Shown here one piece after another: positions 1 to 12,900 of a DNA stretch of 64,000 nucleotides. The notes beneath the pieces are model-generated. The model did not search any database. It saw nothing but the letters and a program-made list of their open reading frames with translations, and had not been told where the DNA came from. The translations under genes were made by a program, and so were the position numbers. Source of the stretch: Hirudinaria manillensis (Eukaryota > Annelida > Clitellata > Hirudinida > Hirudinidae); contig CM067537.1 of assembly GCA_034509925.1 (NCBI GenBank), forward strand, positions 5,342,501 through 5,406,500, read 5' to 3'. Numbering within the stretch: the stretch's first letter is position 1; the number at the start of each line of letters is the position of its first letter.

Positions 1-157
1 AGAAAATTGTAGAATTTGTTATCAATTCCAGGTATCATCTTCTTATTTTTCAGATATTATTTTTAGTGGCGGAATGCCATATTTCTTATTGCATTGCCGT
101 TGTTATTTCAAAATAATCCAATGAATGATTTAATTGTATTGCATTGCACATTCCTAA

Positions 158-2031
<1,874 letters not shown>

Positions 2032-2075
2032 TTCTAAAATAACTATCTTTAAAAATTGTGAGTTTCGCACGGCAT

Positions 2076-2081
2076 AATAAA
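2076..2081 (+). promoter_or_regulatory. Polyadenylation signal of the thiolase gene
   Basis: AATAAA lies 45 bases after the thiolase stop. A second AATAAA at 2470-2475 could serve a longer 3' end. Confidence 0.5.
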
Positions 2082-2861
2082 ACTTTAGTGAACCTTATTA
2101 ATATCAGAGTCAATTGCCCATTTAGTTCAGTAGTCAAGTAGATTGTTTTTTTTTTCAGATCAGAAAACATACTTGTATAAATTTTGATCGTGAATTCTGT
2201 CTTAGCATTGTCAACAGCTTATACCTGTCACCAACGATATTTCCAATTTGTTTTGATTCCCATCGCTTACCATTCATGATCATGTAATGCTGGTCAAGTA
2301 ATGATTAACCAGAATTTCTGTTTTGATATATTACTTACTCCCATTTGCATCACAGCCCATTCTGAATTAATGGCTCAACTTTGATCCGGTCATTTGTTTG
2401 TCTTTTATGGTATTGGTGATATTAGTTCAGTGCCACATTTGAATTCTTTCTGTATTTTATGGCCATTCCAATAAACATTTTGGAGTCCTCTTTGACTGAT
2501 GATTTGGATCAAGTAGTAAATTTATGGCAAATGAATTTTCAATTGATCAAGTAATAATAATACTTTTAAGATTTGGTGGCAGAATCATTCAAACAAGAGA
2601 AATGCATTGCAATCAAAGTGTTTTATTTTCATCCTATATATTTTGAGATGTGATTGCAGTAGCCAGAAGTACTTATATGAGCTTCACGTAGATGGCCGTC
2701 AATGATAGAACCTAGACTTAAGAAGGCATCCCATCCTTGATGAGGCCTCATATATTTTAAAACCCAGTTTGCATTAGCTCAATAATAACATTAATAAATG
2801 TTATTACAACAATGTATACAACAATCTTTACAAACATTTAGTTTTTTTTATAATTTAAACT

Positions 2862-4664
2862 TTATTGGCCAAAAATTTTCTTTTCAAGATCAGTCTCATT
2901 AAACAGTCCGAGCTTCTTTGCCTTCTCTAATTCTTCTGAGAAGCATGCGACTGGAGAACCAAGCTTAAAGGAAAACTGGAGATGTAGTCAATCTTACATT
3001 GGACAATTCACATTGCCAAAATTGGCCCCAAGTGATAAATGCAACAATGTATTTATATTTATATGTGGTGCCATAATCTCAGTCATTATCTCCATCGATG
3101 CAGAGCTGAGGTGTGAAATGGGATAATAATCCATAATGATGTGCATAATAGCAGCAGTATGCAAATTAATCTCTGAGTATTCCTTGTTATGGCAGCAAGA
3201 GCAACTGCTAAGTTTTATAAATTAAAACTAAGATATGTGAATGTAAAAATATTTTGTAATTGATACAAAACAACCTGTGAGACACCAGTCTAATTATTAC
3301 TACAAATAACAGATACTACAAATAATAGGATATACAATAAAAAAACAAACCTTTATTTTCCTCTCCAAAGCTGCACGTGCAGTCATAACTGCTTTCAGAT
3401 AAGCAACATCCTGCTTCCTTTCAAATTCAAAATCTTCAGCGTCTGGTTTCTTCATCTCAGCCTCTTTTGCTCCTGTCACCATGAATTTGTCTCCCTCAGA
3501 CACCATTCGAGTCTGTGCAGGATCAAATAATTTTGAAAAAATACAATTTGTTTCTAGGTTATAAATTGATGTAAGTATATATATATATATTTAAGTACAT
3601 ATTATGAATATATATATAAGTATATATATACATATAATCACAGGTTACACTCCTGCCACCTTGGACCGTTGACACCATTACTAAATATAGTACTAGAATT
3701 GTTATTTTTTATCATGCGCCAGTAATTTCATCGTTAAATTTATTTTTGGAGGCATTTATTCCAATTATTGACTTATGATAAAAAAAACAATATTAAAGAT
3801 GTTTGACAATATGTCTCAAATATAGATGATTGATTATTAAGTCTTCTACTGCTAAATCTAATGTTGGCTTAAATTATGAGTTAAGAAATAAAACAAACAA
3901 TGCCAACTGTAATTACATCTGTCAATTTACAATAATCAGTAGCAATTCACCAACTTACATAATAGGCTTGAATAACATCACACTTTTCTGCAAGAGCCTT
4001 TTTGCAGACTTTTGGTTTTTCCTTTCTTGCCTTTGCCAAAGATACTATTCTTCCATCCACCTCACCATTAAGGGAAGCTATTTCAGACTCAATCTTATCA
4101 TTGCTTCTGTCTTCATTGATAAGTACATTATTTAATAGAATATTAGGCAATGTTTATAGCAAACCACATAACGATTGAAGATTACAACATGTGATTATTT
4201 AAATTGTTAGATAAGTTGAAAGATAAAGTGATGTTAATTCTAACCTTCTAGGGACATCATTTTTGTAATATCCTCTCTATACAGCTGAAGAAAAATAAAT
4301 ACAATTGTACTAACTGGTTTAGACCTTCAAAATAAATGTATTGACATTGAGAAAATAATAGCAAAGAAAAATGACAAATGATATTAAACATATATTGGTC
4401 GAGGCCCCAATAAAAAAAACACTTTCCTGTTGCTTGATCGATGCTTATGTGACAGTATTATTTTAAATTGTAAGCAAACTAGCTAATACATAATATTCTA
4501 AGGCTTAAACATTTATGTTATGTCCAACAAATAGTTTCACTTGCCTTTATCCAACTTTCAAAAAATGACTCCTTCGTTTTTTTGTCATTAGACGGAAATC
4601 TCTCCATTGGCTCTAACTCTTCGATTCTTCTCATAACTATGTTGACGTTTAACTCGATATCCAT
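2862..4664 (-). CDS. Unrecognised 195-residue charged helical protein
   Basis: Five exons on the minus strand: 4545-4664, 4245-4284, 3959-4110, 3351-3512 and 2862-2975. They join in frame to 195 residues from the ATG at 4664. The protein is rich in Lys, Glu and Asp with heptad-like stretches (KIESEIASLNGEVDGRIVSL, AYLKAVMTARAALERKIK), so a largely alpha-helical or coiled-coil fold is likely. No signal peptide or membrane segment is seen. The C-terminus ends in LEKKIFGQ, and an AATAAA overlaps the stop codon. The first intron begins with GC (AAG then GCAAGT) rather than GT, the usual form of the rare GC-AG introns. The gene faces the thiolase tail to tail. I do not recognise the family; a coiled-coil subunit of a larger complex is one possibility. 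Confidence 0.78.
3571..3640 (+). repeat. TA-rich simple repeat
   Basis: Runs of (TA)n separated by short spacers, in the intron between exons 3 and 4 of the 195-residue gene. Similar TA-rich sequence fills about 330-480 in a thiolase intron. Confidence 0.8.
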
Positions 4665-5189
4665 GATAAGATTTCAAACATTCAATTTTCTTTCTGGTAA
4701 AAAAAAGCTATTTTGTGATAATATAAATGTAATGTTTTAATGCGATAGCGTTGTTACGAGCTAGGCCAAATTACCGCAACCAACCCGCCGAATTTTGAAA
4801 AAATGAGTCGTTGTTTACTTTTTAAAAATGACCGCAGAGAAATGATTTTTAAATTATATTTTTAAATGCTTATTTCATGTAAATATATTCCCGTAACATA
4901 ACTATAAAAAACAAGTGTAAGATACCCCCTTTTCAGTATAGAAATTCGATAAGAAGTTGTCAACGGCTGCAGTGGCGCCCTCTACCTGTATTAGTATTCC
5001 ATTTGAGTGACTGATTTCTAGCGTGAAAAGCAAGAAAAGTTATATATTTCATATACTTAATTCATGACATGAAAATGTTCAACTAATTCGGCTATTAATG
5101 CTAATTATTTAATTTTTCATATTTATATTCAAGACTTTTCGATATTATTTTGACATTTCAAAAAAGTTAACGTTCAGTTTTATTTATAC

Positions 5190-5640
5190 TTTTAGAAAAG
5201 AAATAACACTATAATAGCCAGGTAATCCAAGACGTTCTTTGTAAGATTCTGCAAGTAGATGCAGAAAGTGATGACAATGATTCTTAAGGACGCATGCCAT
5301 AGATAAGAAAGATGAAGATCACTTACTTGGAGGATACATAACCCTTCGATTGGGACGTAACTTTTTAGCATGGCTTTTAGCTTCAGGGTTAAATAGAGAA
5401 ATAGCGGCTGGCGGAGTAGGTTGGTGAGACAGACGCTGAAAATGTGATTCTGCATTTAGATTTTGGAGAATTTTATGCCGAACTTGACGAGGGAGGACCG
5501 TGCACTGATATTATGTTACGTGTCGTATTCGATACCCAGTCTGCATCCCTGGAAAGAGCTTCTGAGATCTTCAGAGATCCTCAGAGAGGAGCGCTATATA
5601 AATGGAAGCGTCTCTGAAGCTCTGCCCCCGGCCTTATAAT
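5190..5640 (+). pseudogene. Broken coding-like segments, unidentified
   Basis: Three adjacent plus-strand stretches in different frames look like protein but are separated by stops. They read IQDVLCKILQVDAESDDNDS (about 5219-5284), then HAIDKKDEDHLLGGYITLRL onward (about 5291-5427), then HLDFGEFYAELDEGGPCTDI onward to a stop at about 5617. Amino-acid use is typical of real protein, yet no continuous frame or good splice set joins them. A decayed gene or an old viral or transposon insertion is the simplest reading. The source family is not recognised. Confidence 0.3.
5560..5602 (+). promoter_or_regulatory. 10-bp tandem repeats next to a TATA-like box
   Basis: Three imperfect 10-bp units (TTCTGAGATC, TTCAGAGATC, CTCAGAGAGG) at 5560-5589 are followed by TATATAAA at 5595-5602. 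The 5-base spacing recalls a degenerate heat-shock element array, but the GAA core is mostly AGA. The same bases are also part of a coding-like stretch, so promoter function is only a suggestion. Confidence 0.2.
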
Positions 5641-7141
5641 AAGTACAATTACAATATTTGGATATTTGTGATAAGATGCTAATAGAGATATTGGGGCAGA
5701 CGGGGGTTATGGGCGCCATAAATCGTCGCTAGGCTACTACCATTAGGATAACCAAATTAACTGGATTTTATTACATATTTATTAACCCATTCAATATATT
5801 TCTTAATTGTGTTATTGTTGCAAGTAGGGAAGAGCTGGGCTACACGCACCACTTTTAAAATTTCGTCTTCGCACGTTTTTAATCGCGGAGTAAACTAAAA
5901 TAATTGTGGGCCATGTTTAAGCTATTTATCTTGGCTTCAAAATCGCTTTTCCTAAAAATCTCTATCTCGAAAAATAAAACCACAATCGTGCAAGTGTTGC
6001 AACCTGCCCTACCTCCTTGTAAAATGCACCACCCCTTCCCAGCATAACGAAACTTTGTTTAACTTCTAACTATTTATTTTAAATTAACTATTAAAGTGTA
6101 ATAAACATCAGACTGACGATGTAATTGTTAATTTTTTTAAATATTCGAATTAGTTCGGCACCTTTAACTTTAAAAAAAAAAGCATCCAATTTAACATCGC
6201 TGGAAGTGTCTTTTAAACTCTCAAATTATGACCAGAAAATGAAATTAGGAATGTTACCTCTTCAAAACTGCCTGACAAACCATCTTGTAGCATAATTTCT
6301 ACTGCACTAAGATGTTTTTCATCATCATTTCTAACATTGTGTGACTTTTCAATGGCTGATTCATAAGGAAATAACATGTTTTTGCTTTTAACCGTTTAAA
6401 GTGGTGCATTTATCCCCGCAACCACCCCTCGACTTCTTGGGGGAAAATCTCGATCATGTCGTTATTTAATAAAACAATAGCTGAATTTTAAAGTTAAATG
6501 TCTTGTCCATTTATTACATTGAATGATATAAATATTAATTCCAATTAGTTTGCTCAGTAAAAGAAGTTAACGGAGCACACAAAAAAATTACTTTTCACCG
6601 CCGAAAACAAAAAACTCTTCGGTCATGGATATAGTCACAAAAATTTCGAAAAAAAAATGAGCTTGATTCGACACAAAAAATTCCCTAAAAGTTGGGTAAG
6701 TCGAATTTACATTAAAATTTTATTTCTCTCCTACAGATCCAGTGGCGCTCTTAACCCATGGTGCGCTTAACCCCTCTACCCCCTAGTGTAATTATTTGTA
6801 TCCCTTCTTATGTTATTTATATTATATATCAATTCAAAAATAAATAAAATCCTCTACAATTAAGTTCAAAACAAGAAAATATAAGGAAACAATTTTTAAA
6901 ACTTAAGAAACCACATACTTCCGATATCAAACCCCCACCAGGAAATCATTATAAGAAGTCTAAGTGCTTATATATGGCATTAGTTTTTTTGATCGGCCCC
7001 TGAGCTGAGTTTGAATGTATTGTTTTCTGACAGTTGTGGTGTCTTAGGTAAAAATCGGCTAATTGTAATTGTGTCGAAATTGATTAAAATTATAGCGGGA
7101 TCTTTGTTTTTACGGAGCGATCGAGAATCAAGGAAGACAAA

Positions 7142-8985
7142 ATGCATTCTTTAACATTCTTAAACATTCTTTTATTTTTTACGGGAATACTGATTCCTTA
7201 CTCTGCTAGTTTAGTTGGTGCACTAAAAGGTAGCCTTTGTTTTGTTGTATTTATTTGAAGGATTGCTTAGCTTATGTTTGGCTATTAAATTTACCTAATT
7301 AGATAGTAATTTGAAAATAATTACCATACTTAGGCTGTACATGTGTTACATACATTTAACTATTGTTATTATTATTATTATTATTATTATCATTGTTATT
7401 ATTATTATGCATTAGTCTATTTCTTGTTCAAATGATTAGTTAAATGATGTTGTTTAACACTTTAGCCATAAACGTGGCTACATTTTATGATTTAAGAATA
7501 TCAGGTTGAAGCAGTTTACTGTCATAAAGGTGAGGGAATTATGGAATCTCAATTCAATAACTCCTGCATCAGAGTAGAGTCATGCTCTGACACCGTCTCT
7601 TACGATCCTGCTGGAAGCAATATAAAAATAAACTGTAGTTTTCTGGGTCTCTTTTTCTGTTATGATGGTGATAAACTTAGAGGATGTACTCTTGTAGTTA
7701 ATTCAGGTTATTATTTGTTTTGTTTTTACAAGACATTTTTCATTAATTCTTTCAATTCCTTAATATATTAATAATATATTATTGTAGGCATCCAGATACC
7801 AATTTATGGGAACTGCATAAAGTTGGTATATTTAATCAATTGAGATGTTAGCATTACAAACTTACCTTGATTCCTTAAGTGTATTAATCAGTTTAATTAT
7901 GTTGCAGACATTTTCATGAGCTCTATAGACTTGATATTCCAAAAGATAAATTGGATTGCTTGGATGCATTGTGTCACAAATATAAGAGTAATTGGACCTG
8001 GGCAAATCAGAGTCATAATGGCAAACAGAATTCTTATGCAAATGATTCACTAGATGTATTTCCAGGGTGTAGGAAAGAAAGGGAAGGTATGTTGGAGCTT
8101 ACATATGCAATATTTTGTCACAGTAAAATACAAACATTAAAACATACTTCATTCATGCAATAATGTATTTTAATTGTATTGGTGATTAAAACCATGATAA
8201 TTATAAATAAATGATTATTACTAATACTTTTGTCTCTAATTTAATTTGAACTTTTTTTAAATTTTTTGAATTTGGTTCTGTAAATAATTAATAACTGATG
8301 TTTGTAGATAGCAACCATCAGACGTTTGTTGGAGTTATAACAGCCTTTTCGATAATTTTCCTAGCATTAATCATCATCATCATCATCTGCACTTTCAAAA
8401 AATGGAAGGGTAATGAATTTATTGAATTTTACTTTTTTTCCAAAAGCAAAATATATCTAATATTTATATATAAGATATGTTCAGATTTCATTGTATATCA
8501 ATTTATTTAGTATCATTGTTATCAATGATAAGTGCAAATGGTTAAATATTGATGCCTAGAATGGTGCAAATATGAATTTTGTGCTCCCAACTTTACTGGG
8601 ACTGTTTATGTGCCATTTGAAAACTTATTGGATCATCACATAGAACCTGAATAATGATGCAATACCTTTTGATGCTTTGCTTATGGCAACATGAAAATAA
8701 CTTATTGTTATTCAATATATTCATGCTTTTGATGCTATTGTCTCTCTTAGCATCTCGCACCAGGTCATCAAGTAACATCAACGAACCAAATGCAAATGTA
8801 GTAAGTTTCAGGTCTTCGAGTGAGGATAAACATGAACATTCTCAGGTAAGTTTTTATGATTTCTAGTGATTGTCTATTTTGAATGTAATTTAAAATATTA
8901 CTGTCTGCAGAAAGTTTCCGTGGAAACTCCACTTAATGAAAGACCTGGAAACAATTACCCTGTTCAGTCGAGTGATGATGTGTAA
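7142..8985 (+). CDS. Small Cys-containing type I membrane protein ('protein A')
   Basis: Seven exons, 7142-7229, 7515-7706, 7788-7821, 7908-8086, 8308-8409, 8751-8845 and 8911-8985, give 254 residues in frame. The first exon encodes a signal peptide (MHSLTFLNILLFFTGILIPY, then SASLVGALK). The ectodomain has about 10 Cys and NxS/T sites (NNS, NCS, NWT, NQS, NDS), with the motifs YCHKGEG then SCIR, and NCSFLGLFFCYDGD. One membrane segment (about residues 172-192, with IIIIII) is followed by basic KKWK and a polar Ser-rich tail ending in SSDDV. It probably works at the cell surface, perhaps as a receptor or co-receptor; that is inference from layout alone. Protein B at 53.8 kb shares the motifs and exon plan. 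The exon 2 acceptor could instead be at 7512, adding one residue. No named family is recognised. Confidence 0.8.
7361..7409 (+). repeat. (TTA)n microsatellite in an intron of protein A
   Basis: The run is mostly TTA/ATT triplets with two interruptions, in the first intron. Confidence 0.85.
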
Positions 8986-9065
8986 TGCCATTTAACAACA
9001 TCTAAAACATTAGTATATCAGGGATTTCTTCAGGGACAAAGTTGCAAGAATGAAAGTGCCTTCAT

Positions 9066-9301
9066 GAAATATGTTTCGTGTAATTCATTGCAACGATAAA
9101 GAAGATGCATATATATATCTTTTATTTATATATGATGTCTTATGAATGCTACACTTACTTGTGAGTAAGTCAACTCAGTATTTGAAATATGTTTCGTGTA
9201 ATTCATTGCAACGATAAAGAAGATGCATATATATATCTTTTATTTATATATGATGTCGTATGAATGCCACACTTACTTGTGATTAAGTCAACTCAGTATT
9301 T
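9066..9301 (+). repeat. 118-bp tandem duplication
   Basis: Bases 9066-9183 are repeated directly at 9184-9301. I see three differences (T/G, T/C and G/T, all in the second half). The near identity points to a recent event. It lies in the probable 3' UTR of protein A. Confidence 0.95.
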
Positions 9302-9802
9302 GAAGTGAGAAATCTTAATGAGTAATTAAATCCCAGTTTTAAAGGACCAAATCAGGGGGTGACCTATACTTGAGAATGGTTTAAAGTCAAGTATGTATGG
9401 TAATATGCATCGGCTCACATCTGTTCTTGAATTTGCCTGCAATGTATTCTTCAGTGCTTGATATTTAATGATAACTTTCCCCGTTTCTGACCATGAATAA
9501 TTGTTATTGCAGCAATGTTTGTATTACAGCAATCATGTTTAGTTTGAGAATTTTTCCCAGTTTTGTTGGTCAGAAATTTATTTACATATTTATTCTGACT
9601 TTCATGCTCCTGATACAGACATTCCTTCCAATAAATTGTTCTATCTAGCAATTTATGTAACTTCACATTTGTGACGTTATTTTGACAAAAGTCCTATTAT
9701 TGAATGTAATTTATATCTTAGGAGAAGAAATGATAGAAGCTCAAGACACAGTGAATATTATTTTAAATAATTCTCATCAGAACATCGGTTGAGATGCAAA
9801 CG

Positions 9803-9905
9803 TTTTGAGAAGATAGTGTTTCAAAATAAACAGTATTTAGAGTGGTCAGTGGTGCAAATTAACAAAATATTTGCCATGATGACATTAAAAATAATTCTGA
9901 AAATA
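9803..9905 (+). repeat. Dispersed ~100-bp repeat, copy 1
   Basis: It starts TTTTGAGAAG and contains GGTGCAAATTAACAAA. It matches 10762-10865 imperfectly over its whole length. It lies just beyond the PMS2 stop and includes the AATAAA assigned to protein A. Confidence 0.7.
9825..9830 (+). promoter_or_regulatory. Candidate polyadenylation signal of protein A
   Basis: This AATAAA is about 840 bases after the protein A stop. It sits in copy 1 of the dispersed repeat, and the two messages would lie close together here. Confidence 0.35.
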
Positions 9906-9930
9906 TAACATCCACTTTCAAAACAAATGT

Positions 9931-12900
9931 TCAGAATTCAAGCATGTTGAGATCTATGAGATGCCTTATGGTTGGTCTTCCATGTGGACAGTTCTGCAGA
10001 AGTAGAGGTCCAGTACAAATTAGTAACTGATCATATGAGTCAAAATTATGCTAACTAACCCATGGTTGATTGATAACTCCCATGTGGCTGATAAGCTGAA
10101 ATTAGAATTGTTGAGAAATTACAATAAATCAGATAAAGCATAGCTGCTCCTAAAGATATCAAAGGCTGTAATTAGTAGCACTACATTAACAACTATGACT
10201 CTAATGATCTTACGTTTTAAATATTAGGAAAAACATGGAGTTAATAAAATAATCAAGCAAGATGAAGCTTGTCATCATGTTATCATGTGCCAAAGCACCT
10301 TCTTCATTTCAGAAGTGTTGAGAGCAGTTCCAATCATCACTGAACTCCTGCAGGCTCTTGATGCCAACATATGACGAATCCTTGAAGGCCTACACATGAC
10401 CCCCTGAATTTAATGAAAGATTTAATTTTATAATTTTTTAATTATTAAATTTAATTCATATCACTCAATCCTCTTTATAATTAATTTATAATAATCAGTC
10501 TCATCAATCAATCGAATCATTGAAATGACTTAACTTACAGGTGATTCAGTGAGCATAAATATCATTTCCTCAACATCTGAAACAAAACAATTTACCATTT
10601 ACATTTAATACAAAACACAAATGGTTATGCAATCATTATGAATTAATTATAAATGTATTAAAATTATGATATTGGTTTGATGGGCAGTAATACCTGGACA
10701 TGGGTATGAGTTAATTTTTTGTTATGTTTTATATATTTTGTATATAATTTGTATCTACGATTTTTGAGAAGTTGGTGTATCAAATAGTTTAAAACTATTT
10801 AAAGTGGTAAGGGGTGCAAATTAACAAACTATTTGTTTGTTATGATGGCAATACAAATAACACTCCAAGTGAGATACCTTGGTGACCAAATGTCCAGTTC
10901 TTGCTGGTGGGAATGCTCGTTAGCATGATCTTTTCCATCATGTCAGCTGTAAAATGAAATTTATTATTATCTTGGAATAATCCTAATGATAATGATGATA
11001 ATAATAATAATAAATATACATATATAGTTACTTTTAAGATTTTTATCAAGTTGATTGCAAACAGTTTAAAACAAACCTTCCTTATCAATTTGGAACTTGA
11101 ATCCATTCTTGAGGAAAATGTCTAAGTTTTCAATCAAAACTGATTTGTTAGAAGCTGTTAATTCCATTTTCATAGGCCTGATATGAAAAATAATATCTCC
11201 ATCAAAATGGATCTTCCTTGCAATCAAGTATAATCGACCATTTTAATCCAAGTAATTATAATAACATATCTATTCCAAATCAATTATTGTGACTGAAATT
11301 AGGTTCTTTGTGAACTATATGCAATCATTTTATATCATCATCATCATCATCACATACATCATATATCTCACTAACTTCATGTAATCATTAATAAGCATTA
11401 TAACTATTTCAATTATTGCCAATGATAAAAAGATGGTTAATGTTAACTATCAGAGTATCCAGTATCCTGCTTAAATAAGTAGCAATTAATGTAATGAAGG
11501 GTTTTGTAATTATAATTATGGTTATTAACTAAGCCATTGTGGCCAACAATAATAATGTAGTTGCAAATTAAGATGATCATTACCGTGAAAAGAACATTTG
11601 GTTGTGTTTACCACAATAAATTTAAAAATTTAATACAATATTGCCATGCAGCCATCATAATTGCCTGATCATTATCCACAATACCAGAATAGTATAATAG
11701 TATAGTATAATAAGAGTAATTAAAAAGCACAGCAATTTTACTTTAATTTTAAATATACCTAAGTAGAAATCTGATTCAATTTTTAGAAAAAAAAGAGTTT
11801 GCCCATGACCACCCCATGAAAATCAGCATCACCAAAACAGATGGATGCATTCCTTGTTTACATAACACTTTACATATGTCATTCACAAATACATTATGCA
11901 TGAATGCATAGCATAGAATTCCATTGACAGCCTACCTGATGAGCTGCTGGTTTTGGAGGATAACGGCTTCCTGGAGTCTCTCGAAGTTAAACTTTTCGTC
12001 GGATGCGTGCTGGTCCACAATGAACAGGTCGGAGTTGAGTTTCGTGATTACAAAGCCGAGGTTGAACTGTCGTTGACCGATTGGATTATTTCAAATTATG
12101 AACACTTGAAGTGATTGTTCATGTTTGAGAAATGACAGGCAAAAGCCGGCTTATATTGGCCAATTGCTTCAGCTTTCCAGAGTTAAAAACTCTAACCCCA
12201 CCCTAATTCTCCCTACTAAATCTATAAATCCATGAAAAACTAGTAAGGTTTGTGTCTGTGAGTTGGCTTTTGCTTGCCACTTCTCCTGCCAGGGAGCAGT
12301 CAAAGATATTTGCGGCAGAAGATATTTGGATGTTTGCCAAGAATAGTAGTGATCTGACTGATAATTACTAAATGATTTCAAAACGAAATAAAAATAATTC
12401 CATCACTAACCTGACCTAGAATTTCCATCTTTCCAAACATGTCTTTGCTAATGGAGTAGGTTGGATATCATCATTATCAATAATGTTACTATCAATTTAA
12501 TATCTTTACAAACATACAAACAAGACCAGGAAGACACAATCAAACTTAAAATTCTGAGTTAAATAATAACATAATTAGGGTGAATGAGGTTATTTGGCAT
12601 AAAATAATTTTTAAATAACTAAACACATATATGTGTTGAATGATTTGCTCACAATTAAGTATTCCTGGGATTATCATCTTAATCTCACCTTATCATTCTT
12701 TGGAGCTCAGATTCGGCTTTGACGTTGTCACTCGGCTGAATCTGGGCTTTGAACCTCCTCTCAGTGTCTTTGGATGAACTTACAGAGTTCTTCTTGACTG
12801 GATTTAAAATTCTAAGGTCAGTTTAATACATGCCATCCTCATGAAAACAATCATGTCATATAACTTAAATTAGAGCATTTGTCGACAATATGTAATCGCT

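Larger units (their letters stand above)
4665..7141. other. Intergenic region between divergent genes at 2.9 and 7.1 kb
   Basis: It must hold the promoters of the minus-strand gene starting at 4664 and of protein A starting at 7142. It also has coding-like debris at 5190-5640 (separate entry). A short minus-strand frame at about 6230-6380 reads as a plausible peptide (AIEKSHNVRNDDEKHLSAVE) and then breaks. GCACCAC plus pyrimidine recurs near 5845, 6028 and 6395 (the last on the other strand). These look like remains of transposable elements, but I cannot name one. Confidence 0.4.
8986..9930. other. 3' UTR of protein A and the protein A/PMS2 convergence
   Basis: There is no further coding sequence here. 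The plus-strand message of protein A has an AATAAA at 9825-9830, about 100 bases before the PMS2 stop, which lies on the other strand. The stretch also holds a 118-bp tandem duplication and one copy of a dispersed repeat. Confidence 0.6.
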
